From: Chimaeribacter coloradensis
GTDB taxonomy: Bacteria > Pseudomonadota > Gammaproteobacteria > Enterobacterales > Enterobacteriaceae
Length of the DNA: 64,000 nt
Assembly (NCBI RefSeq): GCF_002858715.1
Contig: NZ_PJZH01000002.1
Span: forward strand, 186,001 to 250,000
Direction of reading: 5' to 3'
The position numbers were made by a program, and so were the translations under genes. The notes beneath the pieces are model-generated. The model had not been told where the DNA came from. It worked only from the letters and a program-made list of their open reading frames with translations, and searched no databases. Shown piece by piece: positions 17,840 through 27,553 of the stretch; within the stretch, counting starts at the first letter, position 1, and each line of letters opens with the position of its first letter.

Positions 17840-19071
17840 GCGGATTGCACCCCTTCATTGGCTTCGCGCACCTCTTCCACCACGTTGCGGAACAGGCGGC
17901 GCAGGGTGTCGCACTGCGCCTCGTCTGCGTCTGTTTCCAGCGCCATGCGCCGGTCAAACACCTCTGCAACAGAGAGCTCGGTCAGCGTCTCTTTAGCCTG
18001 CCGGGCCAGGGCGCTCTGGCGCTGGGCTTTGTTGCGGCGCAGCAACACCACCTCCACCGGCAGCGGCTCGGTGAGTTGCTGGATGCGGCGCTGGATATCG
18101 CTCAGGTAGTCCTGGGTGGCGACTTCAATATCGAGCCAGACCGGGCGGGCCGGGTCGGCGTCGCTAAACGCCTGCAGCTGCTGTTCAATCTCAGCCAGCG
18201 AGCCTTTGACGATCGCCATCGGCTGGTGCACCGGCACCGGCAGCGTCTCCACCGAGGCCAGCGTTGCGCCGTCAAATTCCAGCAGGTAGACGCTTTTGTT
18301 GTTGCCGGCTTCGTCAAAGCTCAGCGGGATCGGCGAGCCGCTGTAACGGATATGGTTGCTTTTCGCCACGCACTGGGCGCGGTGGATATGGCCGAGGGCG
18401 ATGTAGTCCACCGGCGGGAACGCCTGGGCCGGGAAGGCGTCCAGCGTGCCGATGTAGATGTCCCGCACGGAGTCGGAGGTGGTGACGCCCACCGTGGTCA
18501 GGTGGCCGGTGGCGATAATCGGCAACGGCAGGCCGAGTTCGTCGCGCTTCGCCAGCGCGGCCTGATGCAGGTCGTGGTAGTGGGCGGCGATCGCCTCCTG
18601 CAGCGCCAGCTGTTTCTCACTGCCGGACTGCCCGGCGCGGCTCAGCAGCAGGTCACGCGGGCGCAGGAACGGGATGGCGCAAAGCAGCGCGCCGGGGGTG
18701 CCGTCATGCCGGTTCAGCACGCAGAGCTGCGGGCGGTGATCGGCCTTCACATTGGCGATCACCGTGGTGTTCAGGCAGGCGAGCAGCTCCCGCGATTCGT
18801 TCAGCGTGGCCACCGAGTCGTGGTTGCCGCCCAGCACAATCAGCTGGCAGCGGGTGCGCTGCAGCGCCACCACAAAGTGGTTGTAGAGCTGGCGGGCGTA
18901 GCTCGGCGGCGCGCCGGTATCAAAAATATCCCCGGCGACCACCACCGCATCGACCTGGTGGGCCTCAACCTGTTCAATCAGCCAGGTCAGGAACGCCTGG
19001 TGCTCCGCTGCGCGGCTCTTGGTGAAAAAGACCTGGCCAAGATGCCAGTCAGATGTATGAATCAGGCGCAT
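17836..19071 (-). CDS. sbcD: SbcCD nuclease subunit SbcD
   Basis: 411 residues (E. coli 400), the Mre11-like manganese nuclease of the SbcCD complex. Phosphoesterase motifs: SDWHLG (D8, H10), VVAGDIFD (D48), GGNHD (N83, H84), then ATGHLT and ALGHIH with the remaining metal histidines. The C-terminal portion (about 290-411) includes the helical segment that binds the SbcC coiled-coil base. It is the first gene of the sbcDC operon and diverges from phoB with a 274-base gap that holds the Pho box. Confidence 0.96.
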   Translation of the reverse strand: MRLIHTSDWHLGQVFFTKSRAAEHQAFLTWLIEQVEAHQVDAVVVAGDIFDTGAPPSYARQLYNHFVVALQRTRCQLIVLGGNHDSVATLNESRELLACLNTTVIANVKADHRPQLCVLNRHDGTPGALLCAIPFLRPRDLLLSRAGQSGSEKQLALQEAIAAHYHDLHQAALAKRDELGLPLPIIATGHLTTVGVTTSDSVRDIYIGTLDAFPAQAFPPVDYIALGHIHRAQCVAKSNHIRYSGSPIPLSFDEAGNNKSVYLLEFDGATLASVETLPVPVHQPMAIVKGSLAEIEQQLQAFSDADPARPVWLDIEVATQDYLSDIQRRIQQLTEPLPVEVVLLRRNKAQRQSALARQAKETLTELSVAEVFDRRMALETDADEAQCDTLRRLFRNVVEEVREANEGVQSA

Positions 19072-19275
19072 AACACTCTCGCTTCTTATTGCCTGCCCCG
19101 TGGGGCGGAGGAGGGGGATTATAAACGCCGTCGCGGCGCGATGTCGTGGGGGAAACCGGCCGGGGTTTGCGAGGCACTTTCCAACTCCGTCATTTTCTTG
19201 CTTGCCCGGCTACAATTAGCGGTAAGGTATGACCAATTCCCGCGCTGAATGGACGCGGCAAAGTTATTCATAAAT

Positions 19276-19298
19276 GTGTCATAAAACTGACGCATAAT
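19276..19298 (+). promoter_or_regulatory. Pho box and -10 of phoBR
   Basis: GTGTCATAAAACTGACGC at 19276-19293 is an 18-base Pho box (two 7-base repeats separated by 4 AT-rich bases), followed directly by the -10 CATAAT (19293-19298). The arrangement matches the E. coli phoB promoter nearly base for base, with PhoB replacing the -35. Autoregulation under phosphate starvation is expected. Confidence 0.88.
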
Positions 19299-19345
19299 GG
19301 CGGCCGCACACAAACGTGATCGCTAACCTATTGGCAGGATTGACG

Positions 19346-20035
19346 ATGGCAAGACGTATTTTGGTGGTTGAGGATGAAGCCCCGATCCGGGAGATGGTCT
19401 GTTTTGTTCTGGAACAGAATGGTTACCAGCCGCTGGAAGCGGAAGATTTTGACAGCGCGTTAAACCGCCTGGCGGAACCTTTCCCCGATCTGGTTTTGCT
19501 TGACTGGATGTTGCCGGGCGGCACCGGGCTGCAATTTATCAAGCACATGAAGCGCGAAGCGATGACGCGTGACATCCCGGTGATGATGCTGACCGCGCGC
19601 GGCGAGGAGGAAGACCGGGTGCGCGGGCTGGAGGTAGGCGCGGATGACTACATCACCAAGCCGTTTTCCCCCAAGGAGCTGGTGGCGCGCATTAAAGCGG
19701 TGATGCGGCGCATCTCGCCGATGGCGCTGGAAGAGATGATTGAGATGCAGGGGCTGAGCCTTGACCCCTCCTCGCACCGGGTGATGGCGAATGAGTCCCC
19801 GCTGGAGATGGGGCCGACGGAGTTCCGGCTGCTGCACTTCTTTATGACCCATTCCGAGCGGGTCTACAGCCGTGAGCAGCTGCTGAACCATGTCTGGGGC
19901 ACCAATGTGTATGTGGAAGACCGGACGGTAGACGTGCATATCCGCCGCCTGCGCAAGGCGCTGGAGAGCAGCGGGCATGATCGCATGGTGCAGACCGTGC
20001 GTGGGACGGGCTACCGATTCTCAACGCGCTACTGA
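19346..20035 (+). CDS. phoB: Phosphate regulon response regulator PhoB
   Basis: 229 residues, the E. coli length, nearly identical in the receiver. D53 is the phosphorylation site (LLDWMLPG), with D10/E11, T83 and K105. The OmpR-type winged helix (about 130-227) ends [12 protein letters not shown] and contains the recognition region [14 protein letters not shown]. It activates Pho regulon promoters at Pho boxes when PhoR phosphorylates it. The open frame reaches 19316, but the ATG at 19346 aligns with E. coli. phoR starts 22 bases after the stop. Confidence 0.97.
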   Translation: MARRILVVEDEAPIREMVCFVLEQNGYQPLEAEDFDSALNRLAEPFPDLVLLDWMLPGGTGLQFIKHMKREAMTRDIPVMMLTARGEEEDRVRGLEVGADDYITKPFSPKELVARIKAVMRRISPMALEEMIEMQGLSLDPSSHRVMANESPLEMGPTEFRLLHFFMTHSERVYSREQLLNHVWGTNVYVEDRTVDVHIRRLRKALESSGHDRMVQTVRGTGYRFSTRY

Positions 20036-20056
20036 TGCCGCGGCGGAGATCATAAC

Positions 20057-21373
20057 GTGCTGGAACGTCTATCCTGGAAGGGGCTGGTGCTGGAGCTGGC
20101 GCTGTTCTGCCTGCCCGGCCTGCTGCTGGGGCTGCTGGCGGGCGGCCTGCCCTGGTGGCTGCTGGCGAGCGTGCTGGGCGCGCTGGGCTGGAACTACTAC
20201 AACCAGCTCCGGCTCTCCTACTGGCTCTGGCTGGACCGCAGCATGACGCCGCCCACCGGCCGCTGGAGCTGGGAGCCGATCTTCTACGGCCTCTACCAGA
20301 TGCAGCTGCGCAACCGGCGGCGGCGGCGTGAGCTGGCGCTGCTGATTAAGCGCTTCCGCAGCGGCGCGGAGTCGTTGCCCGATGCCGTGGTGCTGACCAC
20401 GGAAGAGGGGATGATCTTCTGGTGTAACGGGCTGGCCCAGCAACTGCTGGGGCTGCGCTGGCCGGAAGACAACGGCCAGAACATCCTTAACCTGCTGCGT
20501 TACCCGGAGTTTACCCGCTATTTGCAGGGCGAGACCTTTACCCGCCCGCTGACGCTGGTGCTGAACAACGGCCACCATGTGGAGTTCCGGGCGATGCCCT
20601 ATTCCGAGGGGCAGTTGCTGATGGTCGCGCGGGACGTGACCCAGATGCGCCAGCTGGAAGGGGCACGGCGCAACTTCTTCGCCAACGTCAGCCACGAGCT
20701 GCGCACGCCGCTGACGGTGTTGCAGGGCTATCTGGAGATGATGGGCGAAGAGACGCTGGAGGAGCCGCTGCGCAGCAAGGCGCTGCATACCATGCAGGCG
20801 CAGACCCGCCGCATGGACGGGCTGGTGAAGCAGCTGCTGACCCTGTCGAAAATTGAGGCCGCGCCACCGCCCGATATGCAGGAGCGGGTGGATATTCCGC
20901 GGATGCTGCGGCAGTTGCAGCCGGAGGCGCAGGCGCTGAGCAATAACCAGCACCAGATTGAGTTCCGGGTCAATGACGCGCTGAAGGTGTTCGGCAATGA
21001 GGACCAGTTGCGCAGCGCCGTCTCCAACCTGGTCTATAACGCCGTTAACCACACCCCCGCCGGCACGCGTATTGAGGTCTCCTGGCAGCGCACTGCCCAC
21101 GGCGCGCAGTTCCAGGTCAGCGACAACGGGCCGGGCATCGCCGCGGAGCACCTGCCGCGCCTGACGGAACGCTTCTACCGGGTCGACAAGGCGCGCTCGC
21201 GCCAGACCGGCGGCAGCGGGCTGGGGCTGGCGATCGTCAAACATGCGCTTAACCACCACGATGCCCGGCTGGAGGTGCTGAGTGAACCGGGGGAAGGCAC
21301 GCGTTTCCTGTTTACCCTGCCGAAACGGCTGATTGTGCCGGATACATTGACTCAGGACGCGACACAGACATAA
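20057..21373 (+). CDS. phoR: Phosphate regulon sensor kinase PhoR
   Basis: 438 residues (E. coli 431), inner-membrane kinase/phosphatase for PhoB, working with the PstSCAB-PhoU system. Two close membrane segments at about 10-28 and 30-48 without a real periplasmic domain, a basic linker (RNRRRRR at about 85-91), PAS (about 100-195), HisKA with H213 in [12 protein letters not shown]-box [14 protein letters not shown]1 DNGPGI and G2 GGSGLGL. The start codon is GTG at 20057. It overlaps no neighbour. A PstS-like gene follows after 34 bases and may be co-transcribed. Confidence 0.96.
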   Translation: MLERLSWKGLVLELALFCLPGLLLGLLAGGLPWWLLASVLGALGWNYYNQLRLSYWLWLDRSMTPPTGRWSWEPIFYGLYQMQLRNRRRRRELALLIKRFRSGAESLPDAVVLTTEEGMIFWCNGLAQQLLGLRWPEDNGQNILNLLRYPEFTRYLQGETFTRPLTLVLNNGHHVEFRAMPYSEGQLLMVARDVTQMRQLEGARRNFFANVSHELRTPLTVLQGYLEMMGEETLEEPLRSKALHTMQAQTRRMDGLVKQLLTLSKIEAAPPPDMQERVDIPRMLRQLQPEAQALSNNQHQIEFRVNDALKVFGNEDQLRSAVSNLVYNAVNHTPAGTRIEVSWQRTAHGAQFQVSDNGPGIAAEHLPRLTERFYRVDKARSRQTGGSGLGLAIVKHALNHHDARLEVLSEPGEGTRFLFTLPKRLIVPDTLTQDATQT

Positions 21374-21407
21374 TTACCCGCTTCAGCCCTCTTGAGCCAC
21401 ACAACCC

Positions 21408-22397
21408 ATGATTTCACGGCATTGCCGGCAGGCCCTGGCCTGCCTCCTGTTTCTGTTGCCGGCCGCGTTGCCCAGCCTGCCGGCTGCGGCGGCCCCACAG
21501 GTGAGCGACCATGCCGCGCCCCCCGTCAACCGGATGCTCTCCGGCAACCTTTCCAGCGTCGGGTCTGATACGCTCGCCACCCTGATGACGCTGTGGGGCG
21601 AGGGCTTCTCCCGCCGCTACCCGGGGGTGAACCTACAGATTCAGGCCGCCGGCTCCTCCACCGCCCCCACCGCGCTGGCGGCCGGGGCGGCGCAACTGGG
21701 GCCGATGAGCCGGCCGATGAAAAACTCGGAGCTGGCCTCTTTCCGCCAGCGTTATGGTTATTTGCCGCTGGCGGTGCCGGTGGCCGTGGATGCGCTGGTG
21801 GTACTGGTGAATCAGGATAACCCGTTAACCGGGCTGACCTGGGACCAGCTCGATGCCATCTTTTCCGTGACGCACCGCTGCGGTGAGACGGAGCCGGTGC
21901 GGCGCTGGGGGGATGTCGGCCTCGGCGGCAGCTGGGCCGGGCGCACCTTTTCCCGCTATGGCCGTAACTCCGCTTCCGGGACGTACGGCTACTTTAAGCT
22001 TCGTGCGCTGTGCGGCGGCGATTTCCTGCCGCAGGTCAACGAACTGCCCGGCTCCTCGTCGGTGGCGCAGGCGGTGGCCGGGTCACTGGACAGCATCGGT
22101 TACGCCAGCATCGGGTTCCACACCAGCGGGGTGAAGGCGCTGTCGCTGGCCGAAGACGGGCGGACGTTCATCCAGCCGACGGCGGACAACGTGCGCAATG
22201 GCCGCTATCCGCTGACCCGTTTCCTCTATATCTATGTCAATAAAGTGCCGGGCCAGCCGCTGGAGCCGCTGACGGCCGCCTTCTTCAGCCATGTACTCTC
22301 AGAGGCGGGGCAGCGGGTGATCACCCGTGACGGCTACCTGCCGCTGCCGCCGGATACCCTGCGCGAGGTGCGCGCGCTGCTGGCATTGCCGGAGTAA
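21408..22397 (+). CDS. PstS-like phosphate-binding protein
   Basis: 329 residues. Signal peptide about 1-28 ([13 protein letters not shown]). The rest is a type II periplasmic binding protein of the phosphate class. Phosphate-contact signatures are visible: SVGSDTL near the start, [25 protein letters not shown], and [11 protein letters not shown]. Two cysteines (in HRCGET and RALCGGD) may form a disulfide. It lies 34 bases after phoR, so it may be Pho-regulated through the phoB promoter. It has no pstCAB next to it. It could be a scavenging or signalling binding protein rather than the main PstS. E. coli lacks a gene here. The stop codon is 18 bases from that of the convergent mngB-like gene. 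Confidence 0.85.
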   Translation: MISRHCRQALACLLFLLPAALPSLPAAAAPQVSDHAAPPVNRMLSGNLSSVGSDTLATLMTLWGEGFSRRYPGVNLQIQAAGSSTAPTALAAGAAQLGPMSRPMKNSELASFRQRYGYLPLAVPVAVDALVVLVNQDNPLTGLTWDQLDAIFSVTHRCGETEPVRRWGDVGLGGSWAGRTFSRYGRNSASGTYGYFKLRALCGGDFLPQVNELPGSSSVAQAVAGSLDSIGYASIGFHTSGVKALSLAEDGRTFIQPTADNVRNGRYPLTRFLYIYVNKVPGQPLEPLTAAFFSHVLSEAGQRVITRDGYLPLPPDTLREVRALLALPE

Positions 22398-22415
22398 CGG
22401 GGCGGCACGCGCGGC

Positions 22416-25100
22416 TCAGTGGGGGCCGCTGAGATAAATTGCCAGCGTCAGGTACGCTTTGCCTGCCAGCGCGATCGCGCCGGTAAGCGTTTCTTGCGGC
22501 GTCTCATTGAGGCTCAGGCGGGAGATCTGATGGCCGCCGTCGCTGATGACAGTAAAGGTCTCGGGCGCGTCGGTAGGGTTGAATACACGGATGATTAACG
22601 CGTTATCCGGGCCCGGTTTGCACATGCTCATCATGACCCGCGGGTTATCGATCGCCAGTTTCATCGCGGCGGCCGGGGCAGGCCGGTCAGGCAACGGGAT
22701 CGCAAAACGTTCCAGCCGCTCTTCAAAGGTGTTCAGGTGCTGCACCTGGTAGGTCAGGTGATGCCCGCGGTAACGGTTCACTGCATGATAGACCGCCGCC
22801 TCATCCATGCCGGCATCCTCAAATATCAGGGCGTAATCAAACGTCATTTTTTGCCGCATCAGCGCATCCGGCGTGTGAACCACCTTATTGTTGATGCCGG
22901 AGGCCCGTCCGGGCCGCCACAGGGTGTCATCTTTTCCCAGCAGCCCCACGCTGCGGAACAGGGTCAGGGCGATGCTGTTCTCCTCCGGCAACACCTCATA
23001 CTCTTTGATGCCCCGGGTGATGATGCCGAAAAGGCAGCGCCGGTCTTTTACATAGACCACGTTTTCCAGGGTGTGGATCGGCACCGGCTTTTCGACAAAG
23101 CCCGCCTCCCGCCAGCCCGGCAGGTAGCGCCCGGCCGTCTCACGCCGGAGGATCGCGTAGCCCTGATCGGCATAGGAACTGGCGGGCCGTACCACCGGCG
23201 TGTTGACCTGCACCCGCAGGCGGTGTCCGGTCACGCTGTTCACCAGCTCATGCTGTATTCGTACCATCGGCTCATCATGGCGCAACTGGATCAGGGTGCG
23301 GAGGGTCACCGGCTGATCCCGCTGGTTTGCTGTGCGCCGGGCGATCGCTTCCGGCAGCAGCAACACCGACTCCAGCGTCATGCGGGAGATTAACGGGCCG
23401 GTTTCGGTGGCGATAAGCCGGAAGTGATGGAAGCGAAGTGGGGACTCACTTTCCAGCGGCGAGAAATCGAATTCGTCGCCATCATCCCCTTCATCCACAA
23501 AGGTGAGCAGGTTATCGATCCGCTGGTTAAGGCGCAGATTCTCCAGTGACAGCGTGCCGTTCTGGAGGGTAACCCGAAAATGGCGGTTTTCGATCCGGGT
23601 CGCCTGGGTGGTGACAAGCGGGGCGGGGGCGCTGCCTGCCGCCCCGCCATGCTCCTCCGGGTGCTGTTCTTCCAGATCATACGCCTGATAGCCCAGCCCC
23701 GGCGTGCGGAAGGGCGTAAACAGGATCTCGCTGCGGTAGTAGTTCTCTGCCGGTTCCAGTTTTTCGCCCTGCGCCGTGACGATCACCTTTTTTCCGCCGT
23801 CTATCGCGTCCTGCCGGAGCAGGGTGCAGGCCACCGGTTCGCCGTGATGCCGCAAGGTGAAGTGCGGGCTGCGGGTAAAGACCACGGCGCTGACCAGCGG
23901 GTCGAGCGGGTGGGGGGTGTTATTGAATACCATCAGGATGTTTTCCCGGCCCAGCTGGCGGGTCACCTGATGGCTGAGTTTCTTTTTCAGCAGATTAATC
24001 AGGCTCAGGGCGGAACGCTCAACGCTGATCAGCCGCTGTTTAATGTCGTGGTTAACCGGGTCGGCGTTGGTGGCCTCAATGCCGTTGTGGGCATGGGCGG
24101 CGAACAGCGTTTTCCACAGGCGGCTCATCAGGCGCGGCGGGCAGGTGATGCCGTACAGCGAGGCCAGCGCGGCCAGCGGTTCAAGCTGATCCAGCAGCAG
24201 GTGCTCGGTCTCCCAGTTCTGCCGTTTGATGTCGTAACGGGTGGAGTGGCAGGTGCGGTGGATACGCGATTTCTGGCAGGCGACCAGTTCGCCGTCGATC
24301 ACATGCGGGAAGTCCGTGTCTGCCCAGGTCTCTGCCATATAGGTTTCGTAGTCGGCCAGTGTGAAGTGATACGCGGTCTGGCATTGGTTCAGCGCCGCCA
24401 CCGTGGCCGGGAAATCCGCATTCGCCAGCACCTGATCGCCGCCTGCGGGCAGCAGCAGGTTAGGGGTGCGTTGGCTCATCGCGGCCAGCTGGTCAAGGAT
24501 CGGTAATAATCGCTGTTCAAGGTAGTCAGGCTGCGCGCTTAAAAATTTCCCCGGGCCATAACCAAAATAGAGGTAGTGCGTGGCGATCGTTTTCTGGTTG
24601 GGCGCGCGCCAGTAAAAATTGAGGTCACCCTGTAGCTGGTCGGTGTAGATCCCCCGTTGTACCACACAATATTGAATGCCCAGATCGGTGAAAAAGGCGG
24701 GCAGCCAGGCGTGCTGGCCGAAGACATCGGGCAGGTAGCCGATATTCATGCTGTGGCCAAAGCGCCCGGCAAGGCGGGTGCCGTAAAGCAGGTTACGGAT
24801 CAGGGATTCGGTGCGGATTAACAGGGTGTCACACTGGGTATACCAGGGGCCGGCCAGCAACCGCCGCCGGGTAATTAACGCTTCCAGCCGGGCCGCATTT
24901 TCCGGCCTGACCGCCAGATAATCGTCGAGCACAGAGGCGAGGCCATCAAAGGTATAACTGGGGAAGGTGGGGTCGTTCTCCAGCAGCGCGATCAGGTAAT
25001 CCATATTCTCGATCAGCAGAATATGGGAATCCTCACAGGTGAAATACCACTCTGCATCCCAGTGGGAGTGCGGAACGACATAAACCTCTTTTTTCGCCAT
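22416..25100 (-). CDS. mngB: GH38 alpha-mannosidase (MngB-like)
   Basis: 894 residues, glycoside hydrolase family 38 as E. coli MngB (877), which splits 2-O-(6-phospho-mannosyl)-glycerate to mannose 6-phosphate and glycerate in the cytoplasm. The N-terminal catalytic barrel shows the zinc motif PHSHWDAEWYF (H13, D15), the predicted nucleophile D125 in IGYLPDVFG, and HAHNGIEATN with a further ligand histidine. Beta-sandwich domains follow from about 380 to the end. No signal peptide. The start follows AGGAGTAACCG, which lies inside the last codons of the upstream PTS gene (3-base gap), so the two genes are translationally linked. The PTS partner fits a phosphorylated mannoside. The exact substrate is inferred. 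Confidence 0.85.
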   Translation of the reverse strand: MAKKEVYVVPHSHWDAEWYFTCEDSHILLIENMDYLIALLENDPTFPSYTFDGLASVLDDYLAVRPENAARLEALITRRRLLAGPWYTQCDTLLIRTESLIRNLLYGTRLAGRFGHSMNIGYLPDVFGQHAWLPAFFTDLGIQYCVVQRGIYTDQLQGDLNFYWRAPNQKTIATHYLYFGYGPGKFLSAQPDYLEQRLLPILDQLAAMSQRTPNLLLPAGGDQVLANADFPATVAALNQCQTAYHFTLADYETYMAETWADTDFPHVIDGELVACQKSRIHRTCHSTRYDIKRQNWETEHLLLDQLEPLAALASLYGITCPPRLMSRLWKTLFAAHAHNGIEATNADPVNHDIKQRLISVERSALSLINLLKKKLSHQVTRQLGRENILMVFNNTPHPLDPLVSAVVFTRSPHFTLRHHGEPVACTLLRQDAIDGGKKVIVTAQGEKLEPAENYYRSEILFTPFRTPGLGYQAYDLEEQHPEEHGGAAGSAPAPLVTTQATRIENRHFRVTLQNGTLSLENLRLNQRIDNLLTFVDEGDDGDEFDFSPLESESPLRFHHFRLIATETGPLISRMTLESVLLLPEAIARRTANQRDQPVTLRTLIQLRHDEPMVRIQHELVNSVTGHRLRVQVNTPVVRPASSYADQGYAILRRETAGRYLPGWREAGFVEKPVPIHTLENVVYVKDRRCLFGIITRGIKEYEVLPEENSIALTLFRSVGLLGKDDTLWRPGRASGINNKVVHTPDALMRQKMTFDYALIFEDAGMDEAAVYHAVNRYRGHHLTYQVQHLNTFEERLERFAIPLPDRPAPAAAMKLAIDNPRVMMSMCKPGPDNALIIRVFNPTDAPETFTVISDGGHQISRLSLNETPQETLTGAIALAGKAYLTLAIYLSGPH

Positions 25101-25103
25101 CGG

Positions 25104-27068
25104 TTACTCCTGGTTTTCCATACGTATTTTCCCGGTCTTGATCAGGGCATAGCGGACAAAAACGTTGGCGAACGCGATAAACACTACGCCGGCCACCAGC
25201 CCAATAAGGTAGGCGGGCAGGTTCTCCACCAGCGGCCAGCCCCAGACGGCCGGCAGCGGGTACCACTGTACCGACCCTAAGCAGATGGCCGTGACGGCAC
25301 CGATCACCGCGCCGGCGATATTAATCGGGATGGTAATCAGCGGGTTTTTCAGCATAAAAGGGATCGCGCCCTCCCCGATGGCCAGAAAGCCGAGAATTAA
25401 TGACGTGGTGCCGGTGACGCGCTGGTTTTCATCAAAGACCCGCTGCCTGACCAGGTATTTATCCAGCAGGGTCGCCAGCCCGATGCCGATGGGCGGAATA
25501 ACAATCCCCAGCACCCGGGCGGTCAGGGGGTAGATATGGTCGGCCGCTAGGCCAATGGCGATCGCCCCCGCGGACTTATTCACCGGCCCGCCTAAATCAA
25601 AGGCGGTGAGGGAGGCGATAATCACCGCCAGCATCAACGCACCGGAATTCCCGTGGGCAATTATCGCCTGCTGAAGAAAGTGATTAATGCCGCCGAATAC
25701 CGGATCGACGAGCCAGAGGTTAATAAAGAAAATCACCAGCACCGTCAGCCCCGGCACGATCAGCATCGGTTTCATCGCCTGGAGGTTTTTATGCAGCCGG
25801 ATATGTTTATTGAGGTAATCCGCCACCACACCGGCCACCAGACCCAGTATCAGCGCACCGAGAAACCCGGAAGGCACCCCGCCGCCGGATGACCAGAAAA
25901 TAAAGTGCAGGCCACCGGCAAAAGCACCGCCGATAAACCCCGGCACCAGGCCGGGCCGGTCGGCCAGGCTGTACGCCATATACGCGGCAAAGACCGGGTA
26001 CATGAATTTCATGATCATATTCCCGTACAGCGTCAGCGCGTGGAGAACCACCAATAACGGGCGCGGATCGCTGGCATAGGCGGCGTCACTGATATTCACC
26101 ACGCCACCCAGACTGGCCCCGACCTGCCCGATGCCGATCATCAGCCCGGCGGCGACGATAACCGGGATCATATAGGAGATGCCGCTGGAGACGCCCTGAT
26201 AGAGCCTGGCAGGAAAGGAGAGGCCGGTGGCACCGGGCGGTGCGGCGGGGGCGTCTGCGGCCAGAATACCGTCTGGGTGGTGTAATACGCGGTCAATCAG
26301 GCCGTCAGCATTCCTTAACGGTTCAGAGACGGTGGTCGCGACATATTTTTTGCCGTGGAACCGCGCCTTGCCTTTGGGCGGCAGCGTCGCGGCGAAGATG
26401 ACGCCGTCCGCCTGTTGGATCTGTGCCGGAGTGACCTCATCCTCTACGCCGTTTGCCCCCTGTTTCTCGCTCCATACCCGGATGCCGCGCGCCGCCCCGG
26501 CTTTTTCCAGCGCCTCGGCCGACATATAGGTGTGGGCGATACCGGCCGGGCAGGAGGTGATTACTATCAGGCTCGTCTGCGGCGCGGGGGGCACGCGGGG
26601 GGTATCCGCCCCGGCAGGGCGATCCAGGATCGCCAGAAACGCCGCCGGGGTAGCCGCTGCTTTCAGCGCGGCGACGTTGGTTTCCTCCATCAGCAACAGG
26701 CTCAGGGAGGAGAGCAGCCGCAGGTGGGCGTTAGGGTCGCCGTCGGGCACGGCCAGCAGAAACACCAGCTCAACGTTATCCTCGCCATCCAGCGTCGGCC
26801 AGTCCGTTACCGGCCGGGCCAGCCGGACAGCAGCAAAAGCCGGTCTGATGACCGTGGCCGATTTGCCGTGGGGAAGGGCGATGCCCTGCTCAAAGCCGGT
26901 TTCCGAGAGGTTTTCCCGCTGCCAGACCGCCTCCAGAAACGCCTTTTCATCGCTGACCATGCCCTGTTCAGCCAGCAACCGGCAGAGGTTCTCCAGGATA
27001 ACCGCGCGCTGCTGCCACGGTTTATCCAATAAAATCAGTTTCTCACTGGTGATGCTGCTTAATAACAT
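25104..27068 (-). CDS. mngA: PTS fructose-family EIIABC (mannosylglycerate-type)
   Basis: 654 residues: EIIA (1-150, phospho-histidine H67 in ALPHGK), EIIB (about 165-260, phospho-cysteine C173 in ITSCPAGIAHTYMSAEALEKA-like sequence) and EIIC (about 285-645) with around 8-9 membrane segments including FDLGGPVNKSA and the GEGAIPF motif. The whole imports and phosphorylates its sugar using phosphoenolpyruvate through HPr. The length and domain order match E. coli MngA (658), but the EIIC is also like other Fru-family transporters, so the symbol rests mainly on the adjacent GH38 enzyme. No MngR regulator gene lies nearby. A CRP site and two operator-like palindromes are upstream. GGGGGAGGT precedes the ATG. 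Confidence 0.82.
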   Translation of the reverse strand: MLLSSITSEKLILLDKPWQQRAVILENLCRLLAEQGMVSDEKAFLEAVWQRENLSETGFEQGIALPHGKSATVIRPAFAAVRLARPVTDWPTLDGEDNVELVFLLAVPDGDPNAHLRLLSSLSLLLMEETNVAALKAAATPAAFLAILDRPAGADTPRVPPAPQTSLIVITSCPAGIAHTYMSAEALEKAGAARGIRVWSEKQGANGVEDEVTPAQIQQADGVIFAATLPPKGKARFHGKKYVATTVSEPLRNADGLIDRVLHHPDGILAADAPAAPPGATGLSFPARLYQGVSSGISYMIPVIVAAGLMIGIGQVGASLGGVVNISDAAYASDPRPLLVVLHALTLYGNMIMKFMYPVFAAYMAYSLADRPGLVPGFIGGAFAGGLHFIFWSSGGGVPSGFLGALILGLVAGVVADYLNKHIRLHKNLQAMKPMLIVPGLTVLVIFFINLWLVDPVFGGINHFLQQAIIAHGNSGALMLAVIIASLTAFDLGGPVNKSAGAIAIGLAADHIYPLTARVLGIVIPPIGIGLATLLDKYLVRQRVFDENQRVTGTTSLILGFLAIGEGAIPFMLKNPLITIPINIAGAVIGAVTAICLGSVQWYPLPAVWGWPLVENLPAYLIGLVAGVVFIAFANVFVRYALIKTGKIRMENQE

Positions 27069-27136
27069 ACCTCCCCCTGACGCGCGGTGCGGCTATGTGG
27101 TGGTGTCTGTTTATGCGGCCTGTTATGGCGGGCAGA

Positions 27137-27182
27137 TTAATCGATTAACCTGATATTGGAAGCGCGGTTAACGCGATTAACC
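27137..27182. promoter_or_regulatory. Paired operator-like palindromes upstream of mngAB
   Basis: TTAATCGATTAA (27137-27148, perfect) and GGTTAACGCGATTAACC (27166-27182) share CGATTAACC at 27142-27150 and 27174-27182, exactly 32 bases (three helical turns) apart. They lie 69-114 bases upstream of the mngA start. A sugar-responsive repressor is the likely binder, but its gene is not in this neighbourhood. Confidence 0.55.
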
Positions 27183-27221
27183 CGCCATTCTGCGCAATCA
27201 GGGCGCTTCGCGGCCCTGCGG

Positions 27222-27237
27222 TGTGAAACGCATCACA
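27222..27237. promoter_or_regulatory. CRP (cAMP receptor protein) site
   Basis: TGTGAAACGCATCACA is a perfect match to TGTGA-N6-TCACA. It is centred about 162 bases upstream of the mngA start, beyond the two palindromes, so catabolite activation of the mannoside PTS genes is the simplest reading. Confidence 0.75.
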
Positions 27238-27333
27238 AGGTAAATCTGCGGGTGATCCTGCTTCAGGTGCGCGGCATAAATCAGAACGTAATCGAACAGG
27301 GCGGGGGGAAAACCAGCCAGATCGGTATCAACA

Positions 27334-27346
27334 TGAATTTCTTTCA
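27334..27346 (+). promoter_or_regulatory. MetR binding site
   Basis: TGAATTTCTTTCA matches the MetR consensus TGAANNTNNTTCA at every fixed position. It is about 40-50 bases upstream of the proposed -35 of the metE-like gene, a normal place for an activator of the LysR type. Confidence 0.7.
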
Positions 27347-27386
27347 TGTGACATGAAAAATTCTCGTTTGCGGTTGAACAGAACTC

Positions 27387-27415
27387 ATGACAAATTGGCC
27401 TTCAAGCCATATAGA
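27387..27415 (+). promoter_or_regulatory. Promoter of the metE-like gene
   Basis: ATGACA (27387-27392), a 17-base spacer and TATAGA (27410-27415). The MetJ boxes overlap the -10 and the expected start point near 27422, which leaves a 5' leader of about 130 bases. Confidence 0.55.
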
Positions 27416-27428
27416 CGTCCAGAAGTCT
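27413..27428 (+). promoter_or_regulatory. Tandem MetJ boxes
   Basis: AGACGTCC followed directly by AGAAGTCT. Each matches the met box AGACGTCT at 7 of 8 positions. Two adjacent boxes are the minimum MetJ operator. Their position over the -10 fits repression by MetJ with S-adenosylmethionine. Confidence 0.7.
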
Positions 27429-27553
27429 GATGTCACTGAGAGCAACTATTCTCATTGATGATAATCAATAGTAGAAATAGTTATCTTAATAAATTATTTA
27501 CGAAAACGATGATGTGATTATTGCTGCCGGGCAGCACTATTCAGGAGCCAGAG

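Larger units (their letters stand above)
27069..27553. other. Divergent mngA / metE-like control region
   Basis: 485 bases between two divergent genes and dense with sites: paired palindromes (27137-27182), a CRP site (27222-27237), a MetR site (27334-27346), an overlapping palindrome TTTCATGTGACATGAAA (27342-27358), a promoter (27387-27415) and MetJ boxes (27413-27428). No gene lies within it. Confidence 0.7.

Noticed and set aside
23541-23556. Third partial copy of the aroL/ppnP 17-base element
   Set aside because: Shorter match, inside the mngB coding region, so probably chance.
27454-27472. Fur-box-like ATTGATGATAATCAATAGT
   Set aside because: By my count only about 13 of 19 positions match the Fur consensus, and iron control of this gene has no other support.
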